Under the pieces are notes generated by a model. That model was not told where the DNA came from and made no database searches. It saw nothing but the letters and a program-made list of their open reading frames with translations. A program made the position numbers and the translations under genes. This document shows positions 1 through 10,575 of a DNA stretch of 64,000 nt, piece by piece. How positions within the stretch are numbered: position 1 is the first letter of the stretch; the number at the start of each line of letters is the position of its first letter. Origin of the DNA: Euborellia annulipes (taxonomy: Eukaryota > Arthropoda > Insecta > Dermaptera > Anisolabididae); the NCBI GenBank assembly GCA_023213315.1, contig JAKCPI010011664.1:1-64000 (forward strand). Direction: 5' to 3'.

Positions 1-84
1 ACTTGTTTAGGATAAGAAATAGTTCAAAAAATTTACTGTCGACAAGCTATCTATAAAATTGTCTACTATTGTATTTTTGAATCT

Positions 85-171
85 AAGTATTTTGTATTTT
101 AAATACCTGAGTTCTAAGTATTTTTGTATTTCAAATACTGCTTTTGAGTATTTTGTATTTCAAATACTGAA
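85..171. repeat. Tandem repeat, about 31-bp unit, ~3 copies
   Basis: Three imperfect units each hold a GTATTTnGTATTTnAAATAC core followed by CTG or CCTG, starting near 85, 116 and 146. Each unit is close to palindromic (GTATTT...AAATAC), so single strands could form short hairpins. Such runs often lie near hAT ends, but no element boundary is visible here. Confidence 0.6.
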
Positions 172-1044
172 GTTTTGAACATTTTGCCTGGCTTTTGGTA
201 GACCAGGAGGATATAGTTATATAATTGGCATTTTTACTTTTTTTTTAAATTTTTTGGAAAACATTTTTCCCATTTAGTGTTGGGTTGTGTGAAACAATCA
301 CGACCACTTTGTGTTGAAATCCATCTCCTGCCGGATATTCGACCATAAAATTACCCTATAAACTACCTGTTGGCCATTCCTGATATAGACTAACTCAAAT
401 ACGAAAAAGAAATATTAAACTAATATTATTTTATTTGATATTTTAAAAAGATGAATTTTATTTTTAGTCACCCTATATCACACCCCACTTCTCAACTGTT
501 ATGAATGATTAGGTGAGAAGGAAGGAGGCACCGTCCTTGGGGACCTCCTCTCGTGCTTCTGCAAATTTGCCGATCTCAGATAGCCAAAATGGGAAATTGG
601 GAAAATTATAACCCTATTGACCTGGTGCCCTATGATTAGTAGTACTCTTTACTTATTTAAAAAGAAAAACATATTTCAAGGTGAAATACATAACGTAACT
701 CATTATTTCTAAGATTTTTATTAATAAAACATTTAATTACCGGATGCGATTTTTTATCTAGATTTTATTAAAATAATAATTTTTAACATTTTTTTGTGTG
801 ATTCAAGTAAAGTATTATAATAATTATAAGTATTAATTTTTAAATTGAAATACGTATTTCCAAATTACCTATATTTTCAGAATAAAAATAAAAATAAAAT
901 CTTATTTCTCATTCTCCGTTTGAAGAAAAAGGTTTTATATATTTTTAATCAAATCTTTTCGCTTACTAGGACTTTTAAACAATCAAAATAATTTGAGTAA
1001 ATACAAGCACATTTAATTATACCAATTGGTAGTATAATTTAAAT
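172..1044. other. AT-rich stretch without a recognisable gene
   Basis: Stop codons are dense in all frames and homopolymer A/T tracts are common. A slightly GC-richer patch at about 485-600 shows no motif or protein I recognise. Confidence 0.5.
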
Positions 1045-1240
1045 TAAATATACAAATTAAAAATTAGGTTATTTGATTAAAAGGTTTTATTAATTATAAA
1101 ATAAAATTAACACTTGATACGTATTTCGACAATTCCTTGTCATCATCAGAAGTGCTTATAATGACAAGGAATTATCGAAATAAGTATAAATAAAACATTT
1201 GAAACAAGCAACCTAGTGTTTAATTTGTATATTAATTAAC
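1045..1240. mobile_element. Inverted-repeat element carrying a hammerhead ribozyme
   Basis: The outer arms (about 1045-1095 and 1189-1240) are imperfect reverse complements: ATACAAATTAA...AGGTT...TTTTATT on the left is mirrored on the right. An inner pair repeats this: TTTCGACAATTCCTTGTCAT near 1124-1143 against ATGACAAGGAATTATCGAAA near 1161-1180. The left inner arm read on the minus strand is a complete hammerhead (separate entry). The sequence after the right arm (to about 1345) recurs inverted at 11935-12070, so the repeat unit is longer than the hairpin. A non-autonomous Penelope-related element is inferred; no protein is present. Confidence 0.6.
1111..1154 (-). ncRNA. Hammerhead ribozyme, type I, complete core
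   Basis: Read on the minus strand: stem I 5' side CACUU; core CUGAUGA; one extra U; stem II GACA/UGUC closing an AGGAAU loop; GAAA; then UACGUAUC; stem I 3' side AAGUG. Stem I pairs perfectly over 5 bp and stem II over 4 bp. Predicted cleavage follows the C of the AUC triplet at 1116-1118 on the complement. Stem III is only A-U, U-A, but AUACGUAU is an 8-nt palindrome, so two transcripts could pair there and act as a dimer. The short stem III matches hammerheads of Penelope-like elements (family knowledge). The single U between A9 and stem II departs from the textbook fold and is the main doubt about activity. Confidence 0.75.
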
Positions 1241-1374
1241 AAAAAGGTTTCAACGAGAACCTACGGTCGAAAGTTTAAATCTTATGGTAATCTAATACTT
1301 CTGATTTAAATAAATTTTTATCAGATTTCCTTGAACGCATCCTCCATGACTTTAGAGATTTTAAAGATCTCTTC

Positions 1375-1575
1375 AGGGCCGGATCTAGGGGGGGGGGGTG
1401 GGGGGGTGTCCCCCGGGGGGGGGTTTTTGGGGGGTGCTAATTAAAAAATTTTTTAAAAAAAAAAAAAATAAGATGATTTTTTTTTTTAAAAGAATATGGG
1501 GAGAGGGGGAAAAATTAAATTTTCCCCTCCCTAAAAAATCTCGTTCTCCCCCCGGGTCTCTTGGCCGTGGGGTGA
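1375..1575. mobile_element. G-rich hAT-like MITE remnant (low quality)
   Basis: The left edge CAGGGCCGGATCTAGG resembles the CAGTGGCGTATCTAG ends of the G-rich elements at 22853 and 34705. It is followed by long G runs and A/T runs. The right edge (CCCGGGTCTCTTGGCCGTGG) is only roughly complementary, and no target duplication could be defined. The homopolymer runs look like a consensus-error zone. The short ORF through it is not credible. Confidence 0.35.
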
Positions 1576-1926
1576 GGATTATTTTAAAATGTTACTAACA
1601 ATTATAAATGTGCATATTTCCACTATAGTAATTCATGTAGATATTTGTTCGTATTTTTCCCAATCCCCTGCATCGATCTGTTAAAATATAAAATTTTATT
1701 CTATTATTTTCCAAGTTCAAATAATATCGCTCCCTTCATTGTCAAATCTTGTAATTCTTGAAATTTTTTGTGACTTTTAAAAATTGACAGACACATCTTG
1801 AAATAAATAGTACCCTTTGTATGGTCAATAATGGTTTCTGTTCTGTGAATTATCTTTTTTACTCAATTTTTTGATCTCATTTTTTTTTTTAATATTAGCC
1901 TATTTCTTTCTTTTATTCCTTTTTAA

Positions 1927-2320
1927 GGTGCGCGTCTCGGGGTGCTAATTTTGGGAGCTTCCAGTGGCCACAATTTTGAAGCTATCGACCTCAAATTTTT
2001 TAAAATTAAAGCCATTCAAATTATCTACAACTTATAGAAGCCCTTTTTTTGATTTTCGAAAAATTAAATTTTTTTTTTAGATTAATCTCATTAAAGAAAA
2101 GATATTTTTAAAAAATTCGCTCTATATCTTATAGATAATTAAATTAGTAATCATTGTGTTAAAAAATAATTAATTTTTTACCCTTAATTAATTAGCTGGA
2201 ATCTTTCAAATTAAATGGAATAAACCCCATGTATTCCTATGGGAAACACTAACGCCATCTCTTGCGGCCTCGAGTAACTAGGCAGTCAATCGTGTCCTAA
2301 CGGCTTTTCGAGAAGCGCAG
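1927..2320 (+). mobile_element. TTAA-flanked MITE, family 1, copy a
   Basis: It starts after TTAA with GGTGCGCGTCTCG followed by GGGTGCTAATTTTGG. It ends near 2320 with a decayed terminus (TTTTCGAGAAGCGCAG instead of CGAGACGCGCACC). The internal text, including TCGCTCTATATCTTATAG and ACGCCATCTCTTG, matches the copies at 3250, 15558, 39667 and 57058. No ORF of note. Confidence 0.75.
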
Positions 2321-3249
2321 AAATTTTGTAGAAAAAAATCAAGCATATTTTGTTTTTAGTTCTATGTTTTACTTCGTATAATCTGTATCAGAGCTCTTTT
2401 AAGAAAAGACGATGCATCATTTTTTTTATTCACCCTGTGTTTTTATTTTTAACTTTTACTTGATTATCTAATTTCAAGGTAAACATTTTCGGTCTCTTCT
2501 TGATTAATATCAACAAAGATAATAAGCTACCTAAATGATATCATGTTGTATGATGTCCTCCAAAGTATCACTGATAGAAATAAAAAATGATATAATACAC
2601 TTTTGTCCTTATTCAATAATTCATATTTTGACATAGCTCGTAAAAATTTACGCATTTATTTTAATAAAATCATTTGCATATAAAACATTCTCTTTTTTTT
2701 TCTTCGTCTCTCCTCTTTTCGGTCAAAGATAAAACATCTTTTCATTTATGAATTTGAGATAATTAAAATAATTGGCAAACTTTAATATTAGGTTGTCATC
2801 TTTTATAAGATTTATTCGAAATGTCAAATGTCATTTAAAGCAACTTCAAGATCCGTCTTTTTTTATTTCAGGAGGATAATAATCTACTTGGCTAGAATTA
2901 TACCACTACCAAATTCCGTCTCATTTTATCCTCTTAATTAATAGACCTTGACTTAGAGATCTTAAATTCGCAAATAGCTTTTGTTCGTTATAACTTGGGG
3001 CATACTTAATTAATTGACCATGTCCTTTTAACATATTTGACATTTCCTCTTCCCTTGATAAAATAAAGCATAATTTCTTTTAAAAATTAAATTTCAATTT
3101 TCTCCCTCATTAAAAAAAAATTTTATTAAAAATGCTAATCGATATTTTAACTTAATTGATCCAGATCTTTGTCTAGAACCCGTTTGTTCACTGGTTAATT
3201 TCTAGAAGGATGAATCAAATCCACATCATTCTCTCCCTGGAGCAATTAA
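2321..3249. other. AT-rich spacer between two MITE copies
   Basis: Poly(T)/poly(A) tracts only. I see no gene, RNA gene or repeat boundary. Confidence 0.5.
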
Positions 3250-3644
3250 GGTGCGCGTTTTGGGGTGCTAATTTTGGTAGATTCCAGCGGCCACAATTTT
3301 GAAGCTATCGACCTCAAATTTATTTTAAATTAAAACTATTTAAAATATCTTCAACTTATAGAAGCCCTTTTTTGATTTTCCAAAAAATAATTTTTTTTTT
3401 TAGATTAATCGCATTAAATAAAAGATATTTTAAAAAAATTCGCTCTATATCTTATAGATAATTAAATTAGTAATCATTGTGTTAAAAAATAATTAATTTT
3501 TTACCCTTAATTAATTAGCTGGAATCTTTCAAATGAAATGAAATAAATCCCTTGTATCCCTATGGGAAAAACTAACGCCATCTCTTGCCGCCTAGAGTAA
3601 CTCGGTAGTGAATCGTCTTCTAACGGCTTTTCGAGACGCGCACC
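3250..3644 (+). mobile_element. TTAA-flanked MITE, family 1, copy b (intact)
   Basis: This 395-bp element lies between TTAA (3246-3249) and TTAA (3645-3648). The left end is GGTGCGCGTTTTG (two changes from consensus) and the right end CGAGACGCGCACC, giving a TIR of about 13 bp. TTAA target duplication is characteristic of piggyBac-type insertion, but the termini do not start with CCC, so the superfamily stays open. No coding potential. Confidence 0.8.
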
Positions 3645-5649
3645 TTAATCGAAAAGATAAGTTGGACATTTGGGTTGTCTACTTTCCAGAAAAAAAACTT
3701 ATTGAAATTTCAACGTTTTTTTTTTATTTTTATTTTTTTAATAAATCTTTGTGAATGAATTTATCTTAGTGTGATTTTCGATTTGTCCCACCATATTTTT
3801 TTTTGTCTTATTTATGTTGTTTGTGGTTTTCATAAAGTAACTAATCTAATTTCCTTGTTTAAATTTTTTTTTTTTTTTATCGCCAAATATCAATATTCTA
3901 TTTTTACTTTATCATAAATATTTATTTATATAATATAGCTAATGATTTTAAAAATATTCGTACAAAAATATACTCTCTTCTTTTGAAATTTTTTTTTTTG
4001 TTTTTGTAGCGGAATAAATTTTTCTCTTTGTTGACAATTTTTGATCTAGATTTTATTTCTGTGGGAGGGAGGGGGTACTTTTCTGCAATTATTGTTTCTT
4101 ATAATACTTTATCAATTAACAAAATTTACCTATATTTTATAATATTATCATGGCTAATGATTAATTTATAGGTAGATGTAATTAAATTTTTCTTTTTGTT
4201 TGGGTGGGGTATGAGATCGGTTTATAGGCAGGTGTGTAGTTTCTAGGTTGTCTCTTCCGTTTAGATAAGTATTCAATCGATAATCTCCTCAATTTGAAAG
4301 GTTTTTGTACAACTTTGACTATTTATTTTAAATCACTTTCAAATCAATTTGAAATTAACAAAAAAACAGGTTTGCATCTTAAATTATTTTAATTAATAAT
4401 TAATTTTGATTTTTAATTAATGCGTTTCTTTCCATATATTTTGTCCATTTCAAGGATTAATTAAATTTATCTTGTATACAGTATTTTAATTAAAAAAAAA
4501 AGTATAAACGTCCTTGGCAAATATTTTATAAAACCAACCGTGTCGAGTCAATATTACGCTTTTTTATTTTCACTTTATTCAGCATTTTATGTAACTATGA
4601 TGCAAATTGTCAAAGGAAAAACATTTTTTATATAATTTTTGTTTACGTTATTTACTCTTATTTTCAATCTTAACAAAAACCATCTTCACAAAGTGTTTGT
4701 CTATGGTGGCGTTTAAAGCAAATTGCAATGCAATAAATGCCAGTTCAACTTCATATTTTATAATAATATCTATTTGATCAATTTTTATATTAATTTTAAA
4801 TAAATAATTGGCAGTTAACAAGTGTTAAAAGCAAATTTGAGATAAATATTTTAACTTAGAGACCCGGTATTTCTCATCCGCTTAATAGAATAGAAAGTAA
4901 TAGGCAACCGGCTTAACAGGCTAGCTTCTTTGGTTAGCTCTTTCTAAAAATAAGGCGCCCTAGCAGCGCAGCCTCGCTTTTTGGTCTGTCTCCTTTCTTA
5001 TTAACATTATATTGCTATTAATTAATTTAAATTAATATTTACGAATTCTAATTCCTAAATAAAAAAAAATAATTTTTTTCAAGTTCAGAGCAGGTAGGGA
5101 TTAAGAAGATTTATTACCCCATTCTCATTAAAAAATAATAAAAAATTACAATATATAATAAATATAAATAAAAGACTATACGTAATTTATATTTTAATTA
5201 AAATTAGCATTTTTCCCTGCGTATTTTATTATATAAATATTATAGACTACCTACTACAAAAAAAATCTTGACTATGCATACTACTTTTTTTATAATCTCT
5301 CAGCTAAAGCTAATTTTCTTCAAGTAGTAATAAATTATAGCCGTTAAGTTGAATTATGAATGGCTAAAGAAAAAGAAGCCAAGCAGTCAGAATTTTCTTT
5401 TATTAATAAAAATAAAAAAGATATGTTATTTTAACACAACTTGACACAAAACCATGAAAAGCTATTTATTATAATATCGCCTGCTGAGAATCAGAGTGGC
5501 GAAAGTTCGAAAATTTAATTTTTGAGTTAAGCCTTCCAAATATTTTTAAAATGTTTTCTCTTTTGAGTGCCAAAAAGGTATATTTCCATTCTTTGCTATT
5601 GATTCTGGCCTATTCAATTGTTGCCTGACTTTTTTTTTATATAAAAAAA
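3645..5649. other. AT-rich stretch, no gene seen
   Basis: About 2 kb of AT-rich DNA with many T and A homopolymers. A slightly GC-richer patch near 4860-4990 carries no recognisable signal. Confidence 0.5.
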
Positions 5650-5823
5650 CACTCACCCTTTCTTCACACACACACATACACACAGTCTTTTCGACAACTT
5701 AGGACATATGAGAATTTAAACGATCCAATTGCTTAAATAAAATCCTCGGATTGCTGGGATCCGAACCGGCGGCCCTTACTATATAAAACCAGTATGCTAG
5801 CCACTACACCAAACCCGAGGGCG
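5650..5823 (-). mobile_element. SINE family A (tRNA-derived), minus strand
   Basis: On the minus strand a tRNA-like head begins CCCTCGGGTTTGGTGTAGTG (A box TGGTGTAGTGG) and carries a B box GGTTCGGATCCC. Next come a TTTAAATTC-type middle, AAGTTGTCGAAAAGACTG and a TG/TATG-rich tail. The same order occurs at 9285-9580 (+) and, for the 3' part, at 52325-52535 (-). SINEs of this kind are transcribed by Pol III and mobilised by LINE proteins. No clear target duplication. Confidence 0.75.
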
Positions 5824-5961
5824 CATGGCTATTTAAATGTATATGTTTATAAAACTTTCAAACGCCTTTTCTCGAATTGTTGAATTTCAGACTTTGCCCA
5901 CTATGATTCTCAGCAGGCGATATATGAAGATTTACAGAAGAAGTCCCCAATCAGACATACA

Positions 5962-6230
5962 GAGGGGTAACCAGGGGTTTTTGGGGGTTCAACCCCCCCC
6001 CCCCCCCTCCGCCACCCCCATGGGACCCAAGCCATGACTAGATATTTAAGCTCTATAATACAAATTATATTTCATATAGGGTAAGAAAAAATAAAATATA
6101 TTAATTTACTCTAGCTAAAAAAAAAAAGATTTATAAATGCTCTAAAATAATCTTAAATTTTTCAAATGTTTGAAAAAATTTTCTTGAAACCCCTACCCCC
6201 TCCCGTCAAAAATTTCTGGCTACGCCTATG
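5962..6230. mobile_element. hAT-like G/C-run MITE
   Basis: The left end GAGGGGTAACCAGGGGTTTT matches the reverse complement of the right end (TTTCTGGCTACGCCTATG). CATACA precedes the left end (5956-5961) and follows the right end (6231-6236), a possible target duplication. A run of about 14 C lies near 5992-6007. No transposase. Confidence 0.55.
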
Positions 6231-7167
6231 CATACACATTACCCAGAGAGATAACACACTACATAAAATCTGAATATTTTGAAGTGGATTGGGGCAATTA
6301 ATACATCTTTTTAATATATATTAGGTATTATATATTTATATAATATTACCGGACTACACTAAAAACTTCAACATCTTTTCAAATCAAAGAATCCAAGTAG
6401 AAATAGTAATTTTAAAGATTATTCAGGAATTAGGTAAATTTATAAAGTGGCTAATTTTGGGGAGTAACTTCGTGTGTAAAAGCATAAATATATATTCAAA
6501 GGTGGTCTATAATGAACAATTCTTTACCCAAATAATATTGTAAAACCTTACGTTTCTTGTCTAGATTTTTCCAGATCAGAAAAAAAAACTAATTCCCTCC
6601 CCAATTATGATTGCATTAATTTTAAACGATTTCTGCCGGTCTGACGTAATCTTCACATTCAAGGCTACCCAAATAAAAATTCCCCATTAATGAATAGAAT
6701 AAGAGGAGAGCGAATGGTTAGAGAGAGCGCCGCGGCGCTAACCCGTTTGAACAAAACCTCTCTCTCAATTGCATGTGGGTAGATGGATTGTCTGGATGGT
6801 AGGGGAATTTAATAAAAGCCTTTTATTTTTATTATTTATTACCTATTCTTTGCTTTTTAATAAATTATTAAATTTTGATTTGAAAGCCTTCAAATTCAGG
6901 GGCTACATCAATTTGATTCAGTTGAGATTTTCTCTTAGGCTATCACGAAATAATTTTTGCATAAATTTAGATTGCAATTTTAAACATTTTTTTATATTAT
7001 CTTCTTCCATATAAGAAGCAATTGAAAGTTTCATAATATATTTTATTTATCAAATATACCTAGTATATTTATTTTAAACGAAAATACAAATCGGACTTTT
7101 AGGTAATTATAAAAAACGATTCTCTAAAAATTGAAATTTACTGTTATCTTTGAGAAAAGAAACACCT
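6231..7167. other. AT-rich stretch with one GC palindrome
   Basis: No gene recognised. A moderately long ORF at 6769-7014 has low-complexity composition and no domain. The only structured site is the 14-bp palindrome at 6726. Confidence 0.45.
6726..6739. repeat. Perfect 14-bp GC palindrome
   Basis: AGCGCCGCGGCGCT equals its own reverse complement, an isolated CpG-dense site in very AT-rich DNA. Imperfect pairing extends outward through GGTTAGAG...CTAACC. Confidence 0.6.
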
Positions 7168-7335
7168 CCATTTTAGCTCAGGGCTAGAACATTAGCTTCT
7201 GGTACCAAAGATCAAGGGAATACCGTCTCACGCAACAAAAATTTATTTCAATTGGATTAGCTACCAATCAATTGAAATAAATGGAGACGGGGTCTAAATG
7301 GCCTTCTATGTCCAAAAAGACGTTAATTGAAATAA
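7168..7335 (+). mobile_element. SINE family B (tRNA-headed), degenerate
   Basis: The A-box-like TTTTAGCTCAGGGCTAGA opens a decayed tRNA-like head. It is followed by the AAATTTATTTCAATTGG body and the family tail GGTCTAAATGGCC...TATGTCCAAAA. The tail also ends copies at 17705 (-), 53015 (+) and fragments at 46862. The head is too diverged to be a functional tRNA. Confidence 0.65.
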
Positions 7336-7552
7336 CATTAAAAAAAAAAAAACACCTCCACACAATCAGTGCTATTTTTATTTCAAATTATTTTTTAATC
7401 TCTCAAATTAGGATATGGGAAAGTGATAGTAAATTTTATCTCTTCCTATCAATTAGGGTTGCTCTATTCACTAAACTCTTTAAAATGTTCGCAAATGTCG
7501 TCGATCATCTTACTTTTGAAATGATTTAATTAAGGAGTTAATTTACAATGTT

Positions 7553-7820
7553 TAAAAATGATCGAGGGATCCACTCGTCCGCAGCTAGTCTGCATAGTGA
7601 ACTTTTAGAGACACACAGGGATATACACACCCTCACCAGGGATCCACACGCCCACACCAGGGACACACACAGTAGATCTAAAGTGACCAGAAGAAAAATG
7701 TGTGTTCCTGGTGCGGGCCTGTGGATCCCTGTGTGTCCCTGGTGCGGACGTGTGTCTCTAAAGGTTCACTAGCTGCGGGCGTGTGGATCCCTCGATCATT
7801 TTTAATCATTTTTACTCGGG
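7553..7820. mobile_element. Foldback palindrome family, copy 1
   Basis: The two arms are near reverse complements: AAAATGATCGAGGGATCCAC at the left against GTGGATCCCTCGATCATTTT at the right. The arms continue inward through modules such as GGGACACACA and CACCAGGGATCC. A short unpaired centre (about 7675-7698) contains AAAGTGACCAGAAGAAAAAT. Copy 2 lies at 61836-62118 with the same arms and centre. The left tip of copy 1 has lost the outer CCCGAGTAAAAATGA. ORFs through it are by-products of the palindrome. I cannot place it in a known superfamily. Confidence 0.75.
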
Positions 7821-8800
7821 TTATTTTTTTGTAGTACTTATTGAATTTACATTTGTTTTTCTCTTTAGAATTTATTGAGATATCAATTTGCCAAAAACCT
7901 CAGATAATTATTTTTATTTTTTTTATTTTTTACCTCTGCTTTATTTCCGATATTTATGAGGAATATTCCTCCAAGAATTTTAAGTTTTCCAAACCATTAG
8001 ACTTACAATTAAATACATAGGCCTATTGTATATTTGTAAATAATAGATAATTCTATTTATCATTTTAGAAAACGCTTGTCATTTCTTCTTATTATTTTGT
8101 TGAAAAGTTAATGATTTGTTAAACATAAATATTTCTCTTTTTTTTAGAATCAAGTCCGGGAATAATATTAAATTAGCATATAATATTCTATTAACGCAAA
8201 AAAAAGACAAAAGCACCAACATTTTATGTATTTACATTTATACTTTCCTTAAAAAATCAAAATTTCTTACTCATTTGTATTCATTAGCCTATTTATCATG
8301 CATAGACTGATCATCGATTGAACTGATTAACGATTAGTAAAAGATTTTAGAACCGATTATCTTCACAAATTTTTTCTATAAAAACTTTTTACATAAGATT
8401 ATCATAGTAAATTTCTCGGCCTAATTTTTCTTATCTGTAGTTTCATACTTTTATATTTTTATTCTCAATTCATTTAATTTATTTATATTGTATTTCTACA
8501 GTATAATAATTCAACAAAAATTGCTTGTTACAATTTTTTTACGAAATTAATTTTCATAAAGAGAAAATGAAAATTTATTTCTCAGACATCTATTCGTGGC
8601 TTGATGTATTGCGACCACCTATGTTTTAACAATAAAACCATAAAATTACAATAATTTTATTGCAAAAACAGCTTGAAGATGTCTGTCTCTACTCTTTTGT
8701 CCAGCTTGTTGAATTGCTTCACGGCATTCATAAGCATTAGGCGTTTCACTATGATAGCACAAAGAAATGCCGAAACACTAACTATAATAAAAGTATTAAT
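7821..8800. other. AT-rich stretch, no gene seen
   Basis: Low-complexity AT DNA. An ORF at 8116-8310 is Lys/Ile/Asn-rich and has no recognisable domain. Confidence 0.45.
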
Positions 8801-8936
8801 TTCCAAGCTCGGCGAAACCTCGGGTGGGTGACCCCGTTGAACCAGCGTGTTGAACGTCCCCTGGTAGCCATCAGTATATCAATTAAATATATACCGATAA
8901 TTGTATAACCCTAAAAGAGCCTCAGGGCAAAAAAAA
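8801..8936 (+). mobile_element. 5S rRNA-like SINE
   Basis: AAGCTCGG...CCTCGGGTGGGTGACCCCG resembles the internal promoter part of 5S rRNA (GGATGGGTGACCGCC in typical 5S). Next come GTGTTGAACG, GGTAGCCATCA, an AT-rich body and a CCTCAGGGCAAAAAAAA end. A diverged second copy at 63571-63676 shares the GTAGCCATCA block. Derivation from 5S RNA is inferred from short similarity only. Confidence 0.45.
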
Positions 8937-9284
8937 TATTAAGTTCTTATAATCCAAATTGGTTATGTGCAAAGACTAAAATGGAGTGGAATAATTAAAT
9001 AAAAGAGGGAGGAATCCAAACTCATCTTCAAAAAATATTTCAGTCTCCATTATAGTGTGTATAGTATCTTAAATTTCGTAAAATAAATTTTTTAACAGTA
9101 ATATAAATTTTATCCTAATATTTTCCAAATTTATTTTGCCTCTTGATATTGTTGGAAAGTGATTTATGTATTTATGTAATAAAAACATTGTAGAAATGAC
9201 TTGTTGCATCCTTAGTTGTGTCTCCTTGTTTATAAATTTTACATCTTGAATTCTAATATATATATATATATATATATTATATAC

Positions 9285-9580
9285 CCTCGGGCTTGGTGTA
9301 GTATGGTAGCGTGCTGACCTTCTATACCAAAGGCCGCGGGTTCGGATCCCAGGCAGTACGATGATTTAATTTAATTTAATTATATTTTATTTACCAAATG
9401 GTTTAAATAAGAATGCCTGGACCCCAAATATATATATAAAAAAAAAAAAAAATTCATAAATAACGGTTATCGTATCAAGTCTTCTATAAGTGGCATAAGT
9501 TGCCGAAACTACTGTGTGTGTGAGTGTGAATGAGAAAAAAGTGTGAGTGTTAAAAAAAAAGTGTAATATAAAATATCTAA
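9285..9580 (+). mobile_element. SINE family A, longest copy
   Basis: The tRNA-like head starts CCTCGGGCTTGGTGTAGTAT; the A box is TGGTGTAGTATGG and the B box GGTTCGGATCCC. Next come CCAAATGGTTTAAATAAGAA, TGCCTGGACCCC, an A tract, AAGTTGCCGAAAC and a TG-rich region ending in poly(A). A (TA)n tract precedes it. The minus-strand ORF 9387-9629 is a by-product of the tail. Confidence 0.8.
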
Positions 9581-10304
9581 AAACAATTTTCATTTGTTTC
9601 AGGTATGCTTTGCTTCTGATTTTTTGCAAGTCGTTTAAGTAGTAAGTCTTTCTTTTATTTTAATCATAAAATTTATTGTACATTTGAATTATGTTTCTTT
9701 TACGATTGGACTAATCCCTTCTTTTTTTTTTTTTTATTTATACATAACAATGCATTTCACCTGTAAACCTTTTATTGAGAATTATCTCGTCTTATAAATA
9801 AATAAATTCCATTCGTTCTTTATCCTTCATACACGAAAAAAAAAAAAAACTTATTTCATGCTTAATGATTTTTAAAGGAAATTTTCAAGATTTCTTTTTT
9901 TAATTCAAGATTTCAAATACCGTACCGGTATAATAAAATATAAAATAGACATTGGCGTTTTGGGTTCTATTGAAAACGTTTACAGATAATGTAGCTTTAT
10001 TTTATTGTCAAGCTCTAGATTAACACCGTAATTTGTCCTTGCCACGAAAATTCGCTTAGTGGTTGGCCGCCATATTTGTTCCATTGTTATATGGGTAGGC
10101 CTATTATACGAGAATAATATGAAATTTTTATTTTATCTTTAATATATTCATTTCAAATTATATATAAGTAAAATAAAAATTTTATATTATTTCATACTCG
10201 TCACTCTCATATACAGGCAATCTAGGTTGGTGCCGAAATACCCAAAAATAATTTACTGAATTTTACACCCTATTTTATTTTTCTCTAATATCTTCGATAA
10301 AAAT
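9581..10304. other. AT-rich stretch, no gene seen
   Basis: Includes poly(T) at about 9721 and poly(A) at about 9838. A small GC-richer patch (10030-10080) carries no recognised signal. Confidence 0.45.
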
Positions 10305-10365
10305 TTTAATTATATTGGAGGTATGAAGATATCAACCAAATTGGAATGCTCGAGTTTCAATAAAA

Positions 10366-10424
10366 CTCACACCCATAAGACGTTTCGCCCTGAATTTATT
10401 TGGCATCTTCAGTTATCGAGGAAG
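10366..10424 (-). ncRNA. Hammerhead ribozyme, left arm of 10.3-kb element
   Basis: Minus strand: stem I side CUUCCUCGAUAA; core CUGAAGA; extra U; stem II GCC/GGC around AAAUAAAUUCAG; GAAA; CGUC; stem I side UUAUGGGUGUGAG. The first four stem I pairs (UUAU/AUAA) are good and the outer pairs weak. The cleavage triplet is GUC. ACGU before the site is self-complementary, as in the other copies. Confidence 0.6.
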
Positions 10425-10431
10425 TATAATT

Positions 10432-10495
10432 TAATATGAAGATGGCCAAATAAATTCAGGCCGAAACGTCTTATTCTGAGAGTTTTATTGAACCT
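10432..10495 (+). ncRNA. Hammerhead-like motif with damaged core, right arm
   Basis: Plus strand: AUGAAGA replaces CUGAAGA (C3 lost), then U, GGCC/GGCC stem II, GAAAC and GUC followed by UUAUUCUGAGAG. C3 is needed for catalysis in the known ribozyme, so this arm is predicted inactive while the left arm may work. Confidence 0.55.
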
Positions 10496-10575
10496 CGAGC
10501 ATTCCAATTTGGCTGATATCTTCATTCCTCCATTATAATCATATCACAGCGGCAACTTCAAGCAAAAATTTTAAT

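Larger units (their letters stand above)
10305..10560. mobile_element. Inverted-repeat element with hammerhead arms
   Basis: The left arm runs TGGAGGTATGAAGATATCAA, then CCAAATTGGAATGCTCGAG, then AATAAAACTC and the hammerhead block. The right arm mirrors it and ends GATATCTTCATTCCTCC. The sequence after the right arm (TATAATCATATCACAGC) continues the homology with 29396-29411. Each arm holds a hammerhead motif facing outward. The right-arm copy has AUGAAGA in place of CUGAAGA. No protein is encoded, so it depends on something else for movement. Confidence 0.7.

Noticed and set aside
9242..9300. Microsatellites and dispersed TAGGCCTA motifs as CRISPR-like or telomeric repeats
   Set aside because: Simple (TA)n and scattered short motifs with no regular spacing; the genome is eukaryotic.
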